Of a stretch of 64,000 nucleotides of DNA, positions 35,073-47,598 are shown in pieces. A program made the translations under genes and the position numbers. Position 1 is the first letter of the stretch; every line of letters starts with the position of its first letter. The notes beneath the pieces are model-generated. The model did no database searches. It was given only the letters and a program-made list of their open reading frames with translations, and was not told where the DNA came from. The stretch is from Sphagnum magellanicum (lineage: Eukaryota; Streptophyta; Sphagnopsida; Sphagnales; Sphagnaceae). The DNA lies in assembly GCA_021904315.1 (NCBI GenBank), contig CM038911.1, forward strand, positions 9,087,390-9,151,389, written 5' to 3'.

Positions 35073-37605
35073 ATGGCCGATGGTGACGCCTCTGCTAATG
35101 ATACTCGTGCAACGCAGCTCTTGAGACGCTTTTTGAAAATCCAGGAGAATCGTGCGGGTCTCTACTCCCTGCTCCAGAGGTACATCTCTCTATCTCACAG
35201 CTTTTGTTGTGTACGCGCCCCCATTTAGGGTTTTGAGAAGATGGGTCCACCTTTCTTGTATGGGAGTTCGTTCCTTTTGGGAATTTATCTGTGTCTTTGG
35301 CATTCCATGTCCTGTTAGGAGAAAAGAAAAATCTCTCCTGCGCTCCAAAATAGGCGATGGGTGGTGTTCAGATTTGATCAGAAAGGATCCCAAGCCCCAA
35401 TTAGGGTTTCGACATCCTGGTCAAATCAGTTCTGGTTCGAAATAGTCAGGATCATGGTTAAGGCATTCAATGGGCTATAACAACAGGTTGCACGATTGCA
35501 CAAGCACTGCTCCAAGTTTCATGCTACCTTGCTCTATTGTGCCAGATCCATAGCTAGGGCCCTCATTACACTTGCACGTGAACCCTGTTGGCATCAATGG
35601 TATATGGGTCAGAGTTGTAGTACATATGCTCCTCTCTGTGTTAGTCTCTGCATGTATGTGTGGCTTCTAAATGTCATTCTTAGTCTGTTGGATTGTGAGT
35701 AAGGTGCTAGGGTTTTATCTCTGGTCAACTGCATCTTGTCCCAAACACCGCACATAGGGCTTTAGGGTTTTGGCACTGGGCAGCTGCAAATGCATCTTGT
35801 CTCAAACACCACACTGCATGGAACACAGGGTAATCTGGTTTGGAGATGTGTCTTTCAAAATTATGCAACATCTGCTACTATGCCTATTTGGCACCAACTT
35901 TCTGGAGTACCCCCCACTGGTTTGCTGTGGTTGTAACATGAGGTGCCATTCCTGTTTTTGCAGTGGATTTTCAGATTATCTCAAGACAGGTTCAGAACAG
36001 GCATTTAAGGAGCTTTGCAGCCGTGTCACTGTTGACTTCAATGATTGCTCCAGACAGGTTGGTCCTCACAATCTTCAGCAGCAAGTCAAGCTCACTTTGT
36101 GGAGTGTTTGTAAATGAAAATTTCCTTAATACAAGGGTGTAATGAGGCCATTGATCATCTGAAGTTCTTAAGATGTATAGCTTCTGCTGCAAGACCGTAA
36201 AAGGGGTATATATTACTGGCTGTGAATGCAGTTTGTAAGCAGCTGGGTCAGGGATACATAAGTAGTCTTTGCTTCTTGATACCCTTCTGCGTACTTCCAA
36301 ATCATGTGCATCTCACTTACCTTTCATTATTTCCCCTATGACCTAGCTCTCATGGAATGCATGGTTTTGTTATATGTTGTATTGGGTTATTGCCCATCTT
36401 TAGATACCCTTTTGCAGGAGGGGACATGGACTCAGTACATGTAGCACAGACAGATAAAGTAAACCATGGATTGGCTAGAGTAGATGGAAGACTGGGAAAG
36501 CAAGTGCATTTGTCTTTGTTTAAGCCCATTGCATGATCTCTTGATTCACATCAATGAGCAATGATGACATTTCCAGGAACTTACCTTGGCACCTCACTCA
36601 TGTAAGCTTGACAAGTGTTTTGAAGTATCTTCCTGCATTTCACCTGACAACATGTGACACTATGCTCCTCCTTATTTGAGATCAAGCAATTCAGTAAAAA
36701 TGTGCCCACTTTTGGTGGAACTGCTGGTGAATCCTCTCTCCTGCTGGGGCTCATTCATCATTGTGTTGCTGAACTACTTAAGTTGGGCCACCATAGGGAG
36801 TATCAGCTTCACAAATCAGGTGGGTGGCAATTCACCTGTTTTATAGTGGTTAGCTCTAATAGACTGTCAATCTCATGGCAGGTTTTGCAGATTGAAGCAG
36901 CACTGAGGGCACCAGACGTTGGCAGGGAAGACTTGGCACATATTCTTCAAGCTGTGCAAGTTCAAGAGAAACAGAATCTGCGCATGGTAGGTCAACCAAG
37001 AAATCATACATCGGGTTTGAATGTCTATATTTAAATACTCAACTAATGCCTGGTTGGGCAGTTTACGCATATCACCCTGTCATCTGGTTGATTTCTTGAG
37101 AACATGTATTGATTTCCTCCCACAATTCTGACCTCATCTGTTTGTTTGCCAATTAATTGTTGTGCTGTCTCTTGAGAGCTAGCCAACAGCATGAATGAGT
37201 TGCTTCTGGAAAACAGAAACTCCTCCTTGTCATGTTGGTTTTTGTTTCTCTGCAACCTGACAACATTACGTTCAAAAGTGTTTATGTGGAGTCTCTCTGC
37301 ATTCATTGATCTGATACTTACATTTTTCTGCCGATGGTGCACTCTTTGTGTAGACTGCAACACTCCAAGTTTTGAAAAAAGCTGGCAGACCATCAGACCG
37401 AGCACATGTACCTGCCAGTGGACACGGACAGCAGTGTGGTCATAGTCATGATGAACAGACCAGTCCATTGGAAATGGCAGAAGCAGAGGCAGAGTATGAT
37501 GCTGCCTACAAGGAAGCTACACGGGCACTTCAGGAAGCAAGGACTGTGATCCATGAGTATATGGAGGAGGTTCGCTATGAACTGGCACCTGCAGGCAATG
37601 TGTAG
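35073..37605 (+). CDS. REX1-B (required for excision 1-B) domain protein
   Basis: Four exons, 35073-35179, 35964-36057, 36882-36986 and 37354-37605, give 185 aa with consistent phases. Start context is GCCATGGCC. The protein begins MADGDASANDTRATQLLRRF and runs through YLKTGSEQAFKELC and VTVDFNDCSRQ, then HILQAVQVQEKQNL, TATLQVLKKAGRPSDR and a C-terminal charged helix ending MEEVRYELAP. Length and order match plant REX1-B domain proteins (human relative REX1BD). REX1 was named in Chlamydomonas for excision repair of UV damage; the molecular role in plants is unclear. The protein is mostly helical with no catalytic motif seen. The exon 3 acceptor is ambiguous by three codons (36882 or 36891). 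GC-rich DNA with many CpG just upstream (34980-35060) fits a promoter. Confidence 0.92.
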
Positions 37606-38192
37606 TTCAGCTTGCAACTTCACGAAGGAGTTTTGTACTTAATTAGTAGGAGAACTTGTACAAATAGACACTTTCAACATGCTGAACAGTTTGCTAGCTT
37701 GTCTGTGGCGCAGACCTTCTTCACTGTGATGTTCCTTTCATGTGGAATATCTGCTGAAGAGACAGTGAAACAATTTACAGATCCTGCATTCTAGGGGTTG
37801 TAGAGGACAACAAAGTTTTTGGCTATGAGAATCATTGTGCATGATCAGCAGATGATAGGGTTGAGACTTGAGGTATAAGGTGGACAAACAAGAGTGAGCA
37901 CGACATACACATTTGAAGTAGAGTGCTTTGATCTATAGATGATCAGTCTATTGAAACAGTCTCACTACAGTGTGAGATGAAGTATTCGTGAGCAGCAGCA
38001 GTCTGCAGCAACGAGTCACAGAACACCAAATTCCAGGATTTGGTTGTCACTTCTCTGTGTGGTGGGAAGTATTTGCTAGCAGTCTGCACCAACAATGAGT
38101 ACTCCATACGCAGCTACAGAATGGGCATCAGTTGCTTCAGGATTGAAGTCAACAATGCGCTCAGTTTCACCGTTTGTGATAGATAGACAGTA

Positions 38193-38198
38193 TCAATA
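38193..38198 (+). terminator. Candidate AATAAA polyadenylation signal
   Basis: AATAAA lies about 590 bases after the REX1-B stop, within CAATAAAGAC. The intervening DNA has no other gene, so it could close a long 3' UTR. Position alone supports it. Confidence 0.35.
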
Positions 38199-38536
38199 AA
38201 GACTCAGGTGAAGAAAGCTTGATCCAATGAACATTTTTGCGTTGGTGCTCATGGTGCTCATCCTTTCAACTATTACAGTTCAAGAATTGTTTTTTTGATT
38301 ACAGAAAATACATGCAAACAGATTCCTCAAAAGAATCTGTGTGTTTGAATTGTGGAAATCCAAAGCAAAGTGCAACTCTTCTGCTGCATTTCCTGTGTGT
38401 TCAAGAAGTTGAAATGGTAGAATGGAGTGAAGAGAAAGCAGATTGTGATTTTGGTGTTGGTTACAATTGGTCTGTTCCAATGACCTGCTGCACTACGTTC
38501 ACCATGGTGGTCAGTTATGTACTAACCACGGTGATC

Positions 38537-38624
38537 AGCTATCTACTAACCATCCACACACATCCACCTACCTAGTAGACAGCTATCTACTAACCATCCA
38601 CACACATCCACCTACCTAGTAGCC
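38537..38624. repeat. 44-bp tandem repeat, two near-identical units
   Basis: Units at 38537 and 38581 begin AGCTATCTACTAACCATCC and end CCTACCTAGTAG. Related CCTACCTAGTA and GGTTAGT motifs recur to about 38975, suggesting a wider CCTAC-rich repeat. Confidence 0.9.
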
Positions 38625-40189
38625 ACAAAGTGTCGTACCTACTTGCCTACATAAATTAGCAACCACATACATAACCTACCTACTATGGGTGGGGGAAAAT
38701 TCAAGAGCCCGGCATAAAAAATGAGGGCTAAACTGGACTGATTGAACCAGCACATCATGCAGGATGGATGGTATGTGAACATCAAAAACATTTTCATTGT
38801 CATCATGTCCCATAGCTAACTACGGTGGTTAGTCATGTACTTACCATCCACATGTAGCTACCTACCTAGTAACCAACAAGAGCCTTACCTAAATACATAT
38901 TAACCACTTACATTACCTACCAATTGACCTGCCATACTCACCTAATTACATAGGTAAATTACCTAGGTAGTATGAGGTGGAAGTATGAGGGATTCCAGGA
39001 TAAGTTACCAAGGTGGAAGCTTGATAACTCAGTTGTCATTCGTCCACAATTAAGTCATAGTGGTTTTCTACTCGATAGTGCACTATGGGTTTTAGGCATC
39101 TTTTCTTTTCCTTTTGGGATTTTTTGTCATATTTCAACAAGGGAAAACCTCCTATCAAATAGACTTTTTTAGATTTAGACAAATTATTTTTATAAATTCA
39201 CCCGAAAACTCTCCCTTATCCTAAATACAAGTCATCAATAGTCTTTAAGAAAAAAGTTGAGCCATCCCCAACTCTGTAGATGGGGAGATAGGGATTGCTA
39301 GTAGTTATCAATAGAAAATATAAGGCTTGCAAGAGTATGACCTCTCGTTTTATTCGTAATATGTGTATGGTCAAATGTGGCCATTAGCTGTATGATTGAA
39401 GTGAATAACACACTTGCAAACTTCATTATAATGTTATTATGTGCATTAGAGTGATGTCAAAAGTTTAGAAGCATGGTAGACACAAAAACTAACACCTTTA
39501 AATAACACAAAAACTATTTAATCAAGTTTTTCTTGTTTTTAGTTTTAGATTTAGGTTTAGCATGTCACAAATACATTCTTCCATACTTTTGCCTTTCCCT
39601 TGTCTACTCCCTTGTAGTTTGGAGCCTAGTAGCTCGAATGCAAATGAAGAATCTCATGTCAAAAAGTTTAGAAACTCTTGTGACAAATCCAAAGACTTTC
39701 TAGGTTGCAAAATTTCTTTAAGACAATTTTATACTTGGAGAGAATGGTCTAATGTTTTGAGTCAAACGTCAAATTTATTCAAAGATTGAGGTGAAAAATA
39801 AATTCTTGTCACCCAAACTAAACACCCTCCAAAAGCATGTTATCATAACAAGGCAATTGTATCCAATATTGATGTAGTTATTGTGGAATGATATTAAGAC
39901 AAATATTTTACCCAAATAAAAATGAAAGGATGTACATCACCAAAGGCAACGAGTTAATCTTTAGTATGGTTCAATCTAAACCACATGTAAGCTTCACAAA
40001 ATTAACTTGTTAGTTTGTTACTATCTTTCATTTGTTAATCCATAGTCAACCAATGATATAATATGAAGCCCTTAAAGATTACACATTGTGACCATTGAAT
40101 TGATGACAATGAATAGGGAATGCGAGAATGTATGCATGTCAACGTTCTTTTGTTCAAAGCACTAGGTTTACTATCCAAAAATCCTACTT
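38625..40189. other. Intergenic repeat-rich DNA, no gene seen
   Basis: It contains CCTAC/GTAGG-rich sequence up to about 38975. Beyond that it is AT-rich with short frames lacking recognisable domains; 39550-39790 may be the N-terminal remains of the transposase pseudogene that follows. Confidence 0.45.
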
Positions 40190-40770
40190 CTTTGCATTGA
40201 ATGCAAATGAAGTGACCAGCATAGACAATTGACAATGGATAAGTGTGCATGTGATGAAAAATCAACATCACGTTGCCATTTTATTAGTTCTTCTGAACAT
40301 GTTGAATAGGTGTAAACAACTAAAAATATAACTATTGTAGTTTCAATAATGTGGTCAAGTATGTGGGTTTAACTAAAAGGCAACTTGCCTTTCAATGGAT
40401 TTATCTTGTTTGTGATGATGATTTTGCATTCCAAGGCCATTGCATGGGTGTGTTTGCTCAAGTAAAGGATAATTTAGCTATGTACTCGATAAATGTGCAC
40501 TACATGGCTCACCAAACTAATTTGGTAATGATGGTTTTGTTTTAAATGTTTTTTGGTGTTTCCCATTGAAGGTATGTTTCATGTCCTTTATTCCTTTTTT
40601 GGTCATAACTCAAAGGAACACTTTGAATTAAACATGTTTGCAAATACACTAGTTTCTAAACATCAAAATTCATTCAAAAATGTGAAAACATGTTGGATCA
40701 ACATGTTAAGTCCATAAGAGCATGTCATGTTAGAATGAAAGTTTTTTGTTGCAAAAAATGCACATGGATT
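40190..40770 (+). pseudogene. Decayed hAT-type (DUF4371-like) transposase
   Basis: NEVTSIDN-stop-QWISVHV (about 40207-40252) matches the same block as ISINQTWILMHV in the 19-20 kb pseudogene. The frame 40351-40545 includes FQGHCMGVFAQVKDNLAMYS and VHYMAHQTNLVM, matching the family's FQG...HCMAHRTNL region. Frameshifts and stops separate the pieces. No ends were found. Confidence 0.7.
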
Positions 40771-43700
40771 CATTGAATAACAAAGCTATAATTCCCAACT
40801 TCTTTGTGACCTTGAATTGACTTTGATTTGCCATTCATTTTGTTGTTGTTAAAGGTAATGCACATCTTAATCAAATTTGCACAATGTCAAAATGTGTTCA
40901 TAATCAAATTTGTGGAAGTTATTAAATTAGCAAAGGTTTAACTATTTTGCTCGTATACTAATTTTTATTTGCTTCAAAAGGTTCAACATTTGATGCCTTC
41001 TATTATTTAGTTGGCCATTCTAATGAATTGGTCCCTTTAAGATAATGGTTTAATACCACTTATCATTCAAAGTTTCTTAGCTCAAAGGTTGATGGTAAAA
41101 TCTATGTTATGCATATTCACTTTGATGGAGCTTGTCAAATAATGAAGGATGAAGCTAATATGATAACTAAGGTTTGAAACTAATATGCACAAAAACAACC
41201 CACACCTTGATATTAAAGCTGTTACCTTCAATATTGGTTGAACAATGGGATTATTAAATTAGTTTGGAAAACAATTGAAGGGAAGATCTGGTAGATATTC
41301 GTATTAAAGATATGTTTTCCTCAAGAGACTTATCATGTGCAACCCATTAGCCCATACTAGAGTCCCAAATGGAATATCACCAAAAACATATGCATGGGGT
41401 GCATTTTGAGGTCTTGCATAAACAAGCATTCTCTTCCCTTAAACCCACATAACATCCGAAACCTTTGTTCGCCCAAACTTTATCACCCTCAAGATCCCTA
41501 ATAATCTTCATCATCCCCCCATCATAGACTCCTACTCTTGTTGTTAGCCTATGATTTTTTAAAGGATGAAGAACACAACAGAAAACAACTCATCTTTCAG
41601 AACAAACATAGACTACACCTTCTGGCATTCTTCCTTCCAATGTCACCAAAAGCATTTCAAAACCAACAAATCCCAAAAACATTTGCCGAAGCCCAAAAAA
41701 AAAAAAAAAAAAACCAGAACCATTGAAAAACTTAACTACTTGTAGCAAAAAATTTGCGACATTTTAACTTCCAATTCCATTTGAACTTGATTGATGTCCA
41801 ACAAAAAAGATCCACCCAATAGTGCCACACCACATATAACTCACCCATAAGGAAAACCATACCCAAATAAATGTCATCATTCATAAAGACTTTAGCAAGC
41901 TCATAACTTGCAAAAAAACAAGACACTACAAAAATAGAAAACTCGCTATTCACCATCAACATCAACTACCGCAATTTTGTCATTTTCAACTTCCAACAAA
42001 TGACAACATTACACATTCTCCATTAGGGTTTCATCCCTTATTTTCTCATCACATATGGTTAAAGGTGTTGAATTTTGTGGAAGATGAGAAGACATTCAAC
42101 AATTTGTCCTTCATGAGGAACAAGTTAATTTGAAATTGTTTGACAACACATTTAAATCTTTGTGTTTGCATTTTTTGGTTTGACAAGCTTTCCATATGAT
42201 TATGCAATTTTGAGTTGGAAGAAGTTCAAGGTGAGGTATCAAGTAGAATATGAAAGCAAGTTCATTAATTTGATTTTCTACTTGTTCAACATTTATCATT
42301 ACAACCTTTTGTTTTTCTACTTCTATTCATTTTAATATGAAAACAAAGTTGCAAACTCTTTTTTTTTAATGAATCAAATTGGTTATTTTAAGCATTTCTA
42401 TTTTTTTTCCTTATATCAACTTGTAAGTGTTAAGCAAAATAATAAATTATTATTATTATTTTCTTCAACTAAATACCTATATGCTTAACAATTTGAGTAT
42501 ATCCTCTCCAAACTTACTAGATTTTTAGCAAGTCTATGGAAGATGAGTACTAAGTTGTAAAGTCAAACTTTTGTTTTATTTTTATTTTAAATTCATTTTT
42601 TGCTAGGTTTGGATTGTTTCTTATCTACCAATTTGATCCTTGACCACTTTGGGATGATTTCTTATGATCTCCTAACTTATTATATATCAACCAACAACAC
42701 TTCACCAAGGGTTAACTAAAATAAACAAAGAAACTACACCAACCTTTCCACAAACTCTAATATCAACCCAAAAAAACACTATAACTCTACATTCCCACAA
42801 CTTCCCTTCCCTTTCTTTATTTCTTTTCAAGTTCCAATAACCCATTCTTCCAATCTAAAATAAAAATGTCTTCCTCTTTGAATTTTCTTTCTTCTAATTC
42901 CCTAGATTCCCTATCTTTGCCTCACCTTGTTTGTACACACACAAAAGAAACTCATGTCCTACCTTTCTACCTTCTCACCTTCCTTGCTTGATTTTAATCT
43001 ATCGCTCTCATACCTCCTCCATAGCTATCAAATTGCCTCCAACTTTGTTCTCCATACAACAATAGATAATTTTGCCAACTCCCATTTTTTCACCTTCTCA
43101 TGATTTTTCTAACTTCTTTCTTGTTATCTAGTTCAACTTGTAAAGGCATCAAAAGATAAACAAAAAAAACTCCACTACTAAAACTAATTTTCAAAACAAT
43201 GTGTATTTAAAAAATTGGCCTAACCCTAATCAATGTGCCCTAATTTGACCACATTACTTGTCAACATTCTACCCATCCTTAACCAATCCCTTGTACACAA
43301 AATTGTTTTCTACACTTGGCCCCTATAAACCAAGGAATTGGCCATACACTTATTGTCCAAAATTACTGAAAGAGAACCTCATAAATTTAAAGCCCAAAAT
43401 TGTAAGGATAACCCATATTACAAAATTTAGCTATCTTGTAAAGCTTTGTCCTCTTAGATAATACATATTTTGTGTTCTACCTGTTGGGTGATACCCTTGA
43501 ATAATAATAATCTATGCTCATTGCTTTCTTATGGAAAGAACTTGTCAATGTCATGCAAGTGGAATTAATTGTTGAAGTTGAACAAGCAAATGACTTTTAA
43601 GTGCGTGGGGTGCAGAATTCCCTTGTTTCATCGGTTCAAATTCCAATTCCTCCATAGGGGATGGGCAAGACCTTTGAGATCAAAGTTCAATTCCCAAGAG

Positions 43701-45401
43701 GTAGGTTGGTTATGATATGTATTTGATATCTTCCATTCAAATCATGTGGGTTTGGTGAATGTGCATCGTGTATTGCAATGTCTCACCAAAAAAAAGATGT
43801 TGTAATTTCAATGTTTTGCCCAATGCTTTTTTCCTCAATTTTAGGATATATTGAAAATTTTGGAGAAAAATTTGTGGCCAAGTTGTGCCTCTTGAAACAA
43901 AAGTGATTGGCCATGGGTTATAATATAATTTAAACATTTGCATGAAAATTTAGCGTCTACATGGTGTAAAGTGGGCTCCACCATTTTACATGGTATGTGG
44001 AAATTTTGTGGCTTTGACAAGTTCTGGAAAAACCACAATGTTGGCATAACCCAAAATCTTCATTTCCCCACCCACCATATGTCCCCAAAAGGAGAAATCT
44101 CCTTCAGACTTTCCACATGAGAGTTGCCAAAGCCAAATTGCATTTTCAATGCAGATGTCAACAATTTTGATGCATTTGTCTAAAGCAGAGAATTCAGGCT
44201 TCAAATAGGAAACTGGGTTGGTAGAAAATGGCCAGGTCCTTCAAATGAAGCCTAGGCTGTGAAGCCAGCAGTTACTTCTCCATATGTCACAAATCACTGC
44301 CTGGATTTTTCCTTTCTATTTCAGCTCCCTTACTTGCTTGAAGAAACCTATTTTTAGCAAGCGAGATCTTTTGCAGTGGAAGGTACCAACCAGGCTCTAC
44401 GGAGATCTTCTAACCAGCTGAAAGTACCAGCCAACTTTTCACTATTTCTAAAAAGTGAAAAAATTCCAGCTCTGCTTTAAGTAGGAAAAGTACATGCCTT
44501 TCTGTGATTTGAGACCTGTTCCCTCGGCCAGTACTCAGGCCCTTCTCCTATACAAAATGAATCATTTTTCACATTGGGTGGAAATGTAAGACATGAATGA
44601 TGAGAATTGGATGATATGTGAAAACTTTTTTCCCTATGCAATTAATCAAAATGTGAATTAGCCCACAAGTGAAGTATCGAAGGCATTTCAAAAGATAAAC
44701 CATAGTTCTTCAAATTTTTGAATAATCAACTTTATAACTGCTGGTTCTTTCATGAAATTTTCAGTTCTTTGTAGTTTTTGAAATAAATGGAACGACCCAT
44801 TCTTTGATTTTTCATTTTCTTTTGTTGAAAAACTAAAATGGACAGTTATCCGATTTTGAAACAATTAAAAAACCAGAAATGGTGGTTATAGATTTTTAAA
44901 TAATTTTGAATGAATGAATTAATTAATTAATTATTTTTGATATTTAAACATTGACAACCTACTTGGATGAAAATTTGATCATCCAGGTAGGTTATTAGAT
45001 TTTTGAAAATTCACTACCATGTGATTATTAAAAAATCAAGAACTAACTGATAAGTCATTAATAACCAACTTGATAATTGGTTCAAAACTCAATCACCGGC
45101 CAACATTGGGTATGACTAGTGTTGTTCGAGTTTTGGTTTTGAACTGGAACCTTGGGTTTCAGTTCTTTTTTCCTTTCTTTGGATACAACCTTTGGTGTGA
45201 TTCAAAGACCAGTTCTTCAAATTTTGTAAAACCTATGGTTTTGTTGTTTCCCAATTCTCTAAAAGGCCAGTCAAGTTTAGGACTGGGTCTGGTTTAACCC
45301 ACACTACACATGATCCCATGTACTAGATTATTGTGTAATCCAACCATGTCCCCAAAATTCTGCCCCTGCCATTGCCATTAGCCTAGGCCAAAAATGGTGA
45401 C
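40771..45401. other. Intergenic AT-rich DNA, no gene seen
   Basis: Short open frames have no recognisable domain. Near 42700-43130 the plus strand is C/T-rich. Around 44020-44560 the base composition is more balanced, yet no coding frame or RNA structure can be supported. Confidence 0.45.
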
Positions 45402-45435
45402 TAAACCCTAACCCTAACCCTACCCTACCCAACCC
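45402..45435 (+). repeat. Short interstitial telomere-like repeat
   Basis: The run is TAAACCCTAACCCTAACCC followed by degenerate CCTACCC units, resembling the plant telomere CCCTAAA. It is too short and degenerate for a chromosome end. Confidence 0.6.
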
Positions 45436-46910
45436 AAAAGGTTAGGAGGTTTTTTTGTATTTTCCCTTGTCTGAAAGTGTTCTCATAAGGTTCCCATCAT
45501 GTTCCCAATTTGTTCCCCATGTTTTCACTATGTTCCTCAACACATTATCAATAGCACCTCTTTTTTATCCCATATGCTTTAACAAATGTTGTCTTTCTCT
45601 CAGCTATATAGATGAGCCAAAGGGTAGGAGCACTACCCTTCTTTTGCTTTGGGGACTCCTACATGTGTACAGTCTTAGTGACAATAATTTTTTTTGTTTC
45701 ATATCACTTCCGCTTGAGAGTGCAATTGACGTTTCCTTTTTAATGATTGTAAAGACTTTTGACTTTCGAAAAAGTTTTTTACTAGGTGCATTCATAGTCA
45801 AAGGAACTAGTGGGTCCCAAATGCAGGTCCTTTCTAAGGATTATGGTTTTTTAAGTTTGAAACATGGCCTCCATGTTCTGGATAAGGCCCATTATTGGAT
45901 GATAGTGACAACTTCAAAAGTTTAATTCATGTGTGTTTTCATAAATTTTTAAACAATATGTAATTAGATCTATTTTTTAATGATAAAAATTTCAAGTAAA
46001 TCAAATGTGTAGATTTCAACAAAAGTAAACATGTCAATATTTTTTAAATAATATGTGTTTCAAACTTTCAATGATACAATATACATTGAGTTTATCAAAC
46101 ATACGTTTTTTTAACATCATTCCAAATGGAGCAGAACATATTCACACAAAAAACAAGTAATGTTATATAGCACATTCAATATTCATGAAAAGGCAACCTT
46201 ACCTTTGCTTATACCAAAATGCATGATTTTTGTTTGAGTAAGTTTTTCAAATGATATAGTTTTAATGATCAAAAGCACATTTAGACACTAAAAAAAGACT
46301 ATTGTGAATAATTAAAATAAAACATATATTCAAAGTTTTAATGATACCATGTCCTCATAATCATTAATATATGGTTGTTCATACTTTTTTAGAATCAATG
46401 GTTCGGTTTTACATAAGATAAAGGACATTCAAAATTTTAACACCCTATACACATCAAATTGTCCATTCTTTACTATACACTTTATGACCAATGAAACATA
46501 TCGAAATCGCACAAAATTCATTGTGATGAAATTCATAAGTATACAAATTTTTTGAAAGTGATTTCATTAAGTTTTAATCCTTATAACTCATGTAATCACT
46601 TTTCAAAGTCATGGGGATGCATGATTTTATACATGTACACGAAGTCCTTGGCTCTTTTTAATGTGAATTCACCCTACTTATGGGGCTAATCAATCAATTT
46701 ATTATAGAATAAAATTGTATTTCAAACCCCACCTCCCCAATTAATTAATATGAATCACATCATTTTATACAACTAATGAAAATTTGTCACGTGTCTTAAA
46801 TTCAAAACACCTAATAAAAACACCTGGCAATTTTTAAACCTAAAAAAGGTTACCTTCATAACATATCCTATAAAACTTCCTATTTCCCCTTCACCTTACC
46901 CAAGCAACTA
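45436..46910. other. Intergenic AT-rich DNA, no gene seen
   Basis: The frame 45455-45925 is rich in TTCCC-type repeats at its start and shows no recognisable domain. Confidence 0.45.
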
Positions 46911-47596
46911 TAGTAAATCCCATTTATAATCATAGCCTTAGTGACCATTTTTTTTTCGGTGACATTAACGAATTGTGGTTTAAACGTGTATAGTCACATT
47001 TTGTATAAACCCTTACAAGATTGTGATTATAAGAAGAAAAAAACCTTACAAAATAACTCTTTTATGTTAGAATAAAGGTGCCAATTGTTTAAATTTCTTA
47101 AATGAGTTATTATAAGCTCTATCATGCATTATTAGACTTGAAAAAAGTTGTGATTTCTACCTATTTCAATGTGAATATTTACATTGAATTTGATTTCCTT
47201 AACTATTAACTTGTGTATTTTGTCAACTAGATTTTTTTAATTTAAAATTTTCTTCTTTCTTGTCAAGTTCACATATTTTTTCTTGTCTACACTAAAAAGT
47301 TATTCTTTCTTTTCTCTTCAATTGGATTTGTTGTTGTCAATCTCCACAACTTGAACACAAAATAACATTAACATTGCCAAAAGGAACTACAGTTTATAAA
47401 ACTTTAATGTTTGTCCTAACTTTCCCCTATTATAGTCACATTTATAAAGAAAGATTTGCAAATATTTGTGATACTAATGAACATGATAGTGATTATAAAG
47501 AATGATGTTTCTTACTAAAACAAATGGTTACCAAAAAATGTGTGACATAAACAAGAATGTGACTAAAATGGGCATGATTATAAAGAGGGTTTATTG
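46911..47596. mobile_element. Emigrant/pogo-like MITE (686 bp)
   Basis: The termini are inverted: left TAGTAAATCCCATTTATAATCA, abbreviated here as TAGTAAATCCC then TTTATAATCAT; right read inward CAATAAACCCTC then TTTATAATCAT. The element is flanked by TA on both sides (46909-46910 and 47597-47598). Plant Emigrant elements, mobilised by pogo-type transposases, have CAGTAAA.CC.CT.TATAA ends and TA target sites. No coding sequence is visible inside. The first left base is T where C is expected, consistent with decay. Confidence 0.78.
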
Positions 47597-47598
47597 TA

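Noticed and set aside
43585..43700. Possible tRNA or SINE, with GGTTCAAATTCC at 43633
   Set aside because: A B-box-like motif is present but no convincing A-box, anticodon arm or acceptor pairing could be drawn.
45402..45435. Telomere
   Set aside because: Only two to three telomere-like units, then degenerate, with ordinary repeats on both sides.
45455..45925. 156-aa open frame
   Set aside because: Starts in TTCCC-rich repeats, composition is that of T-rich noncoding DNA, no domain.
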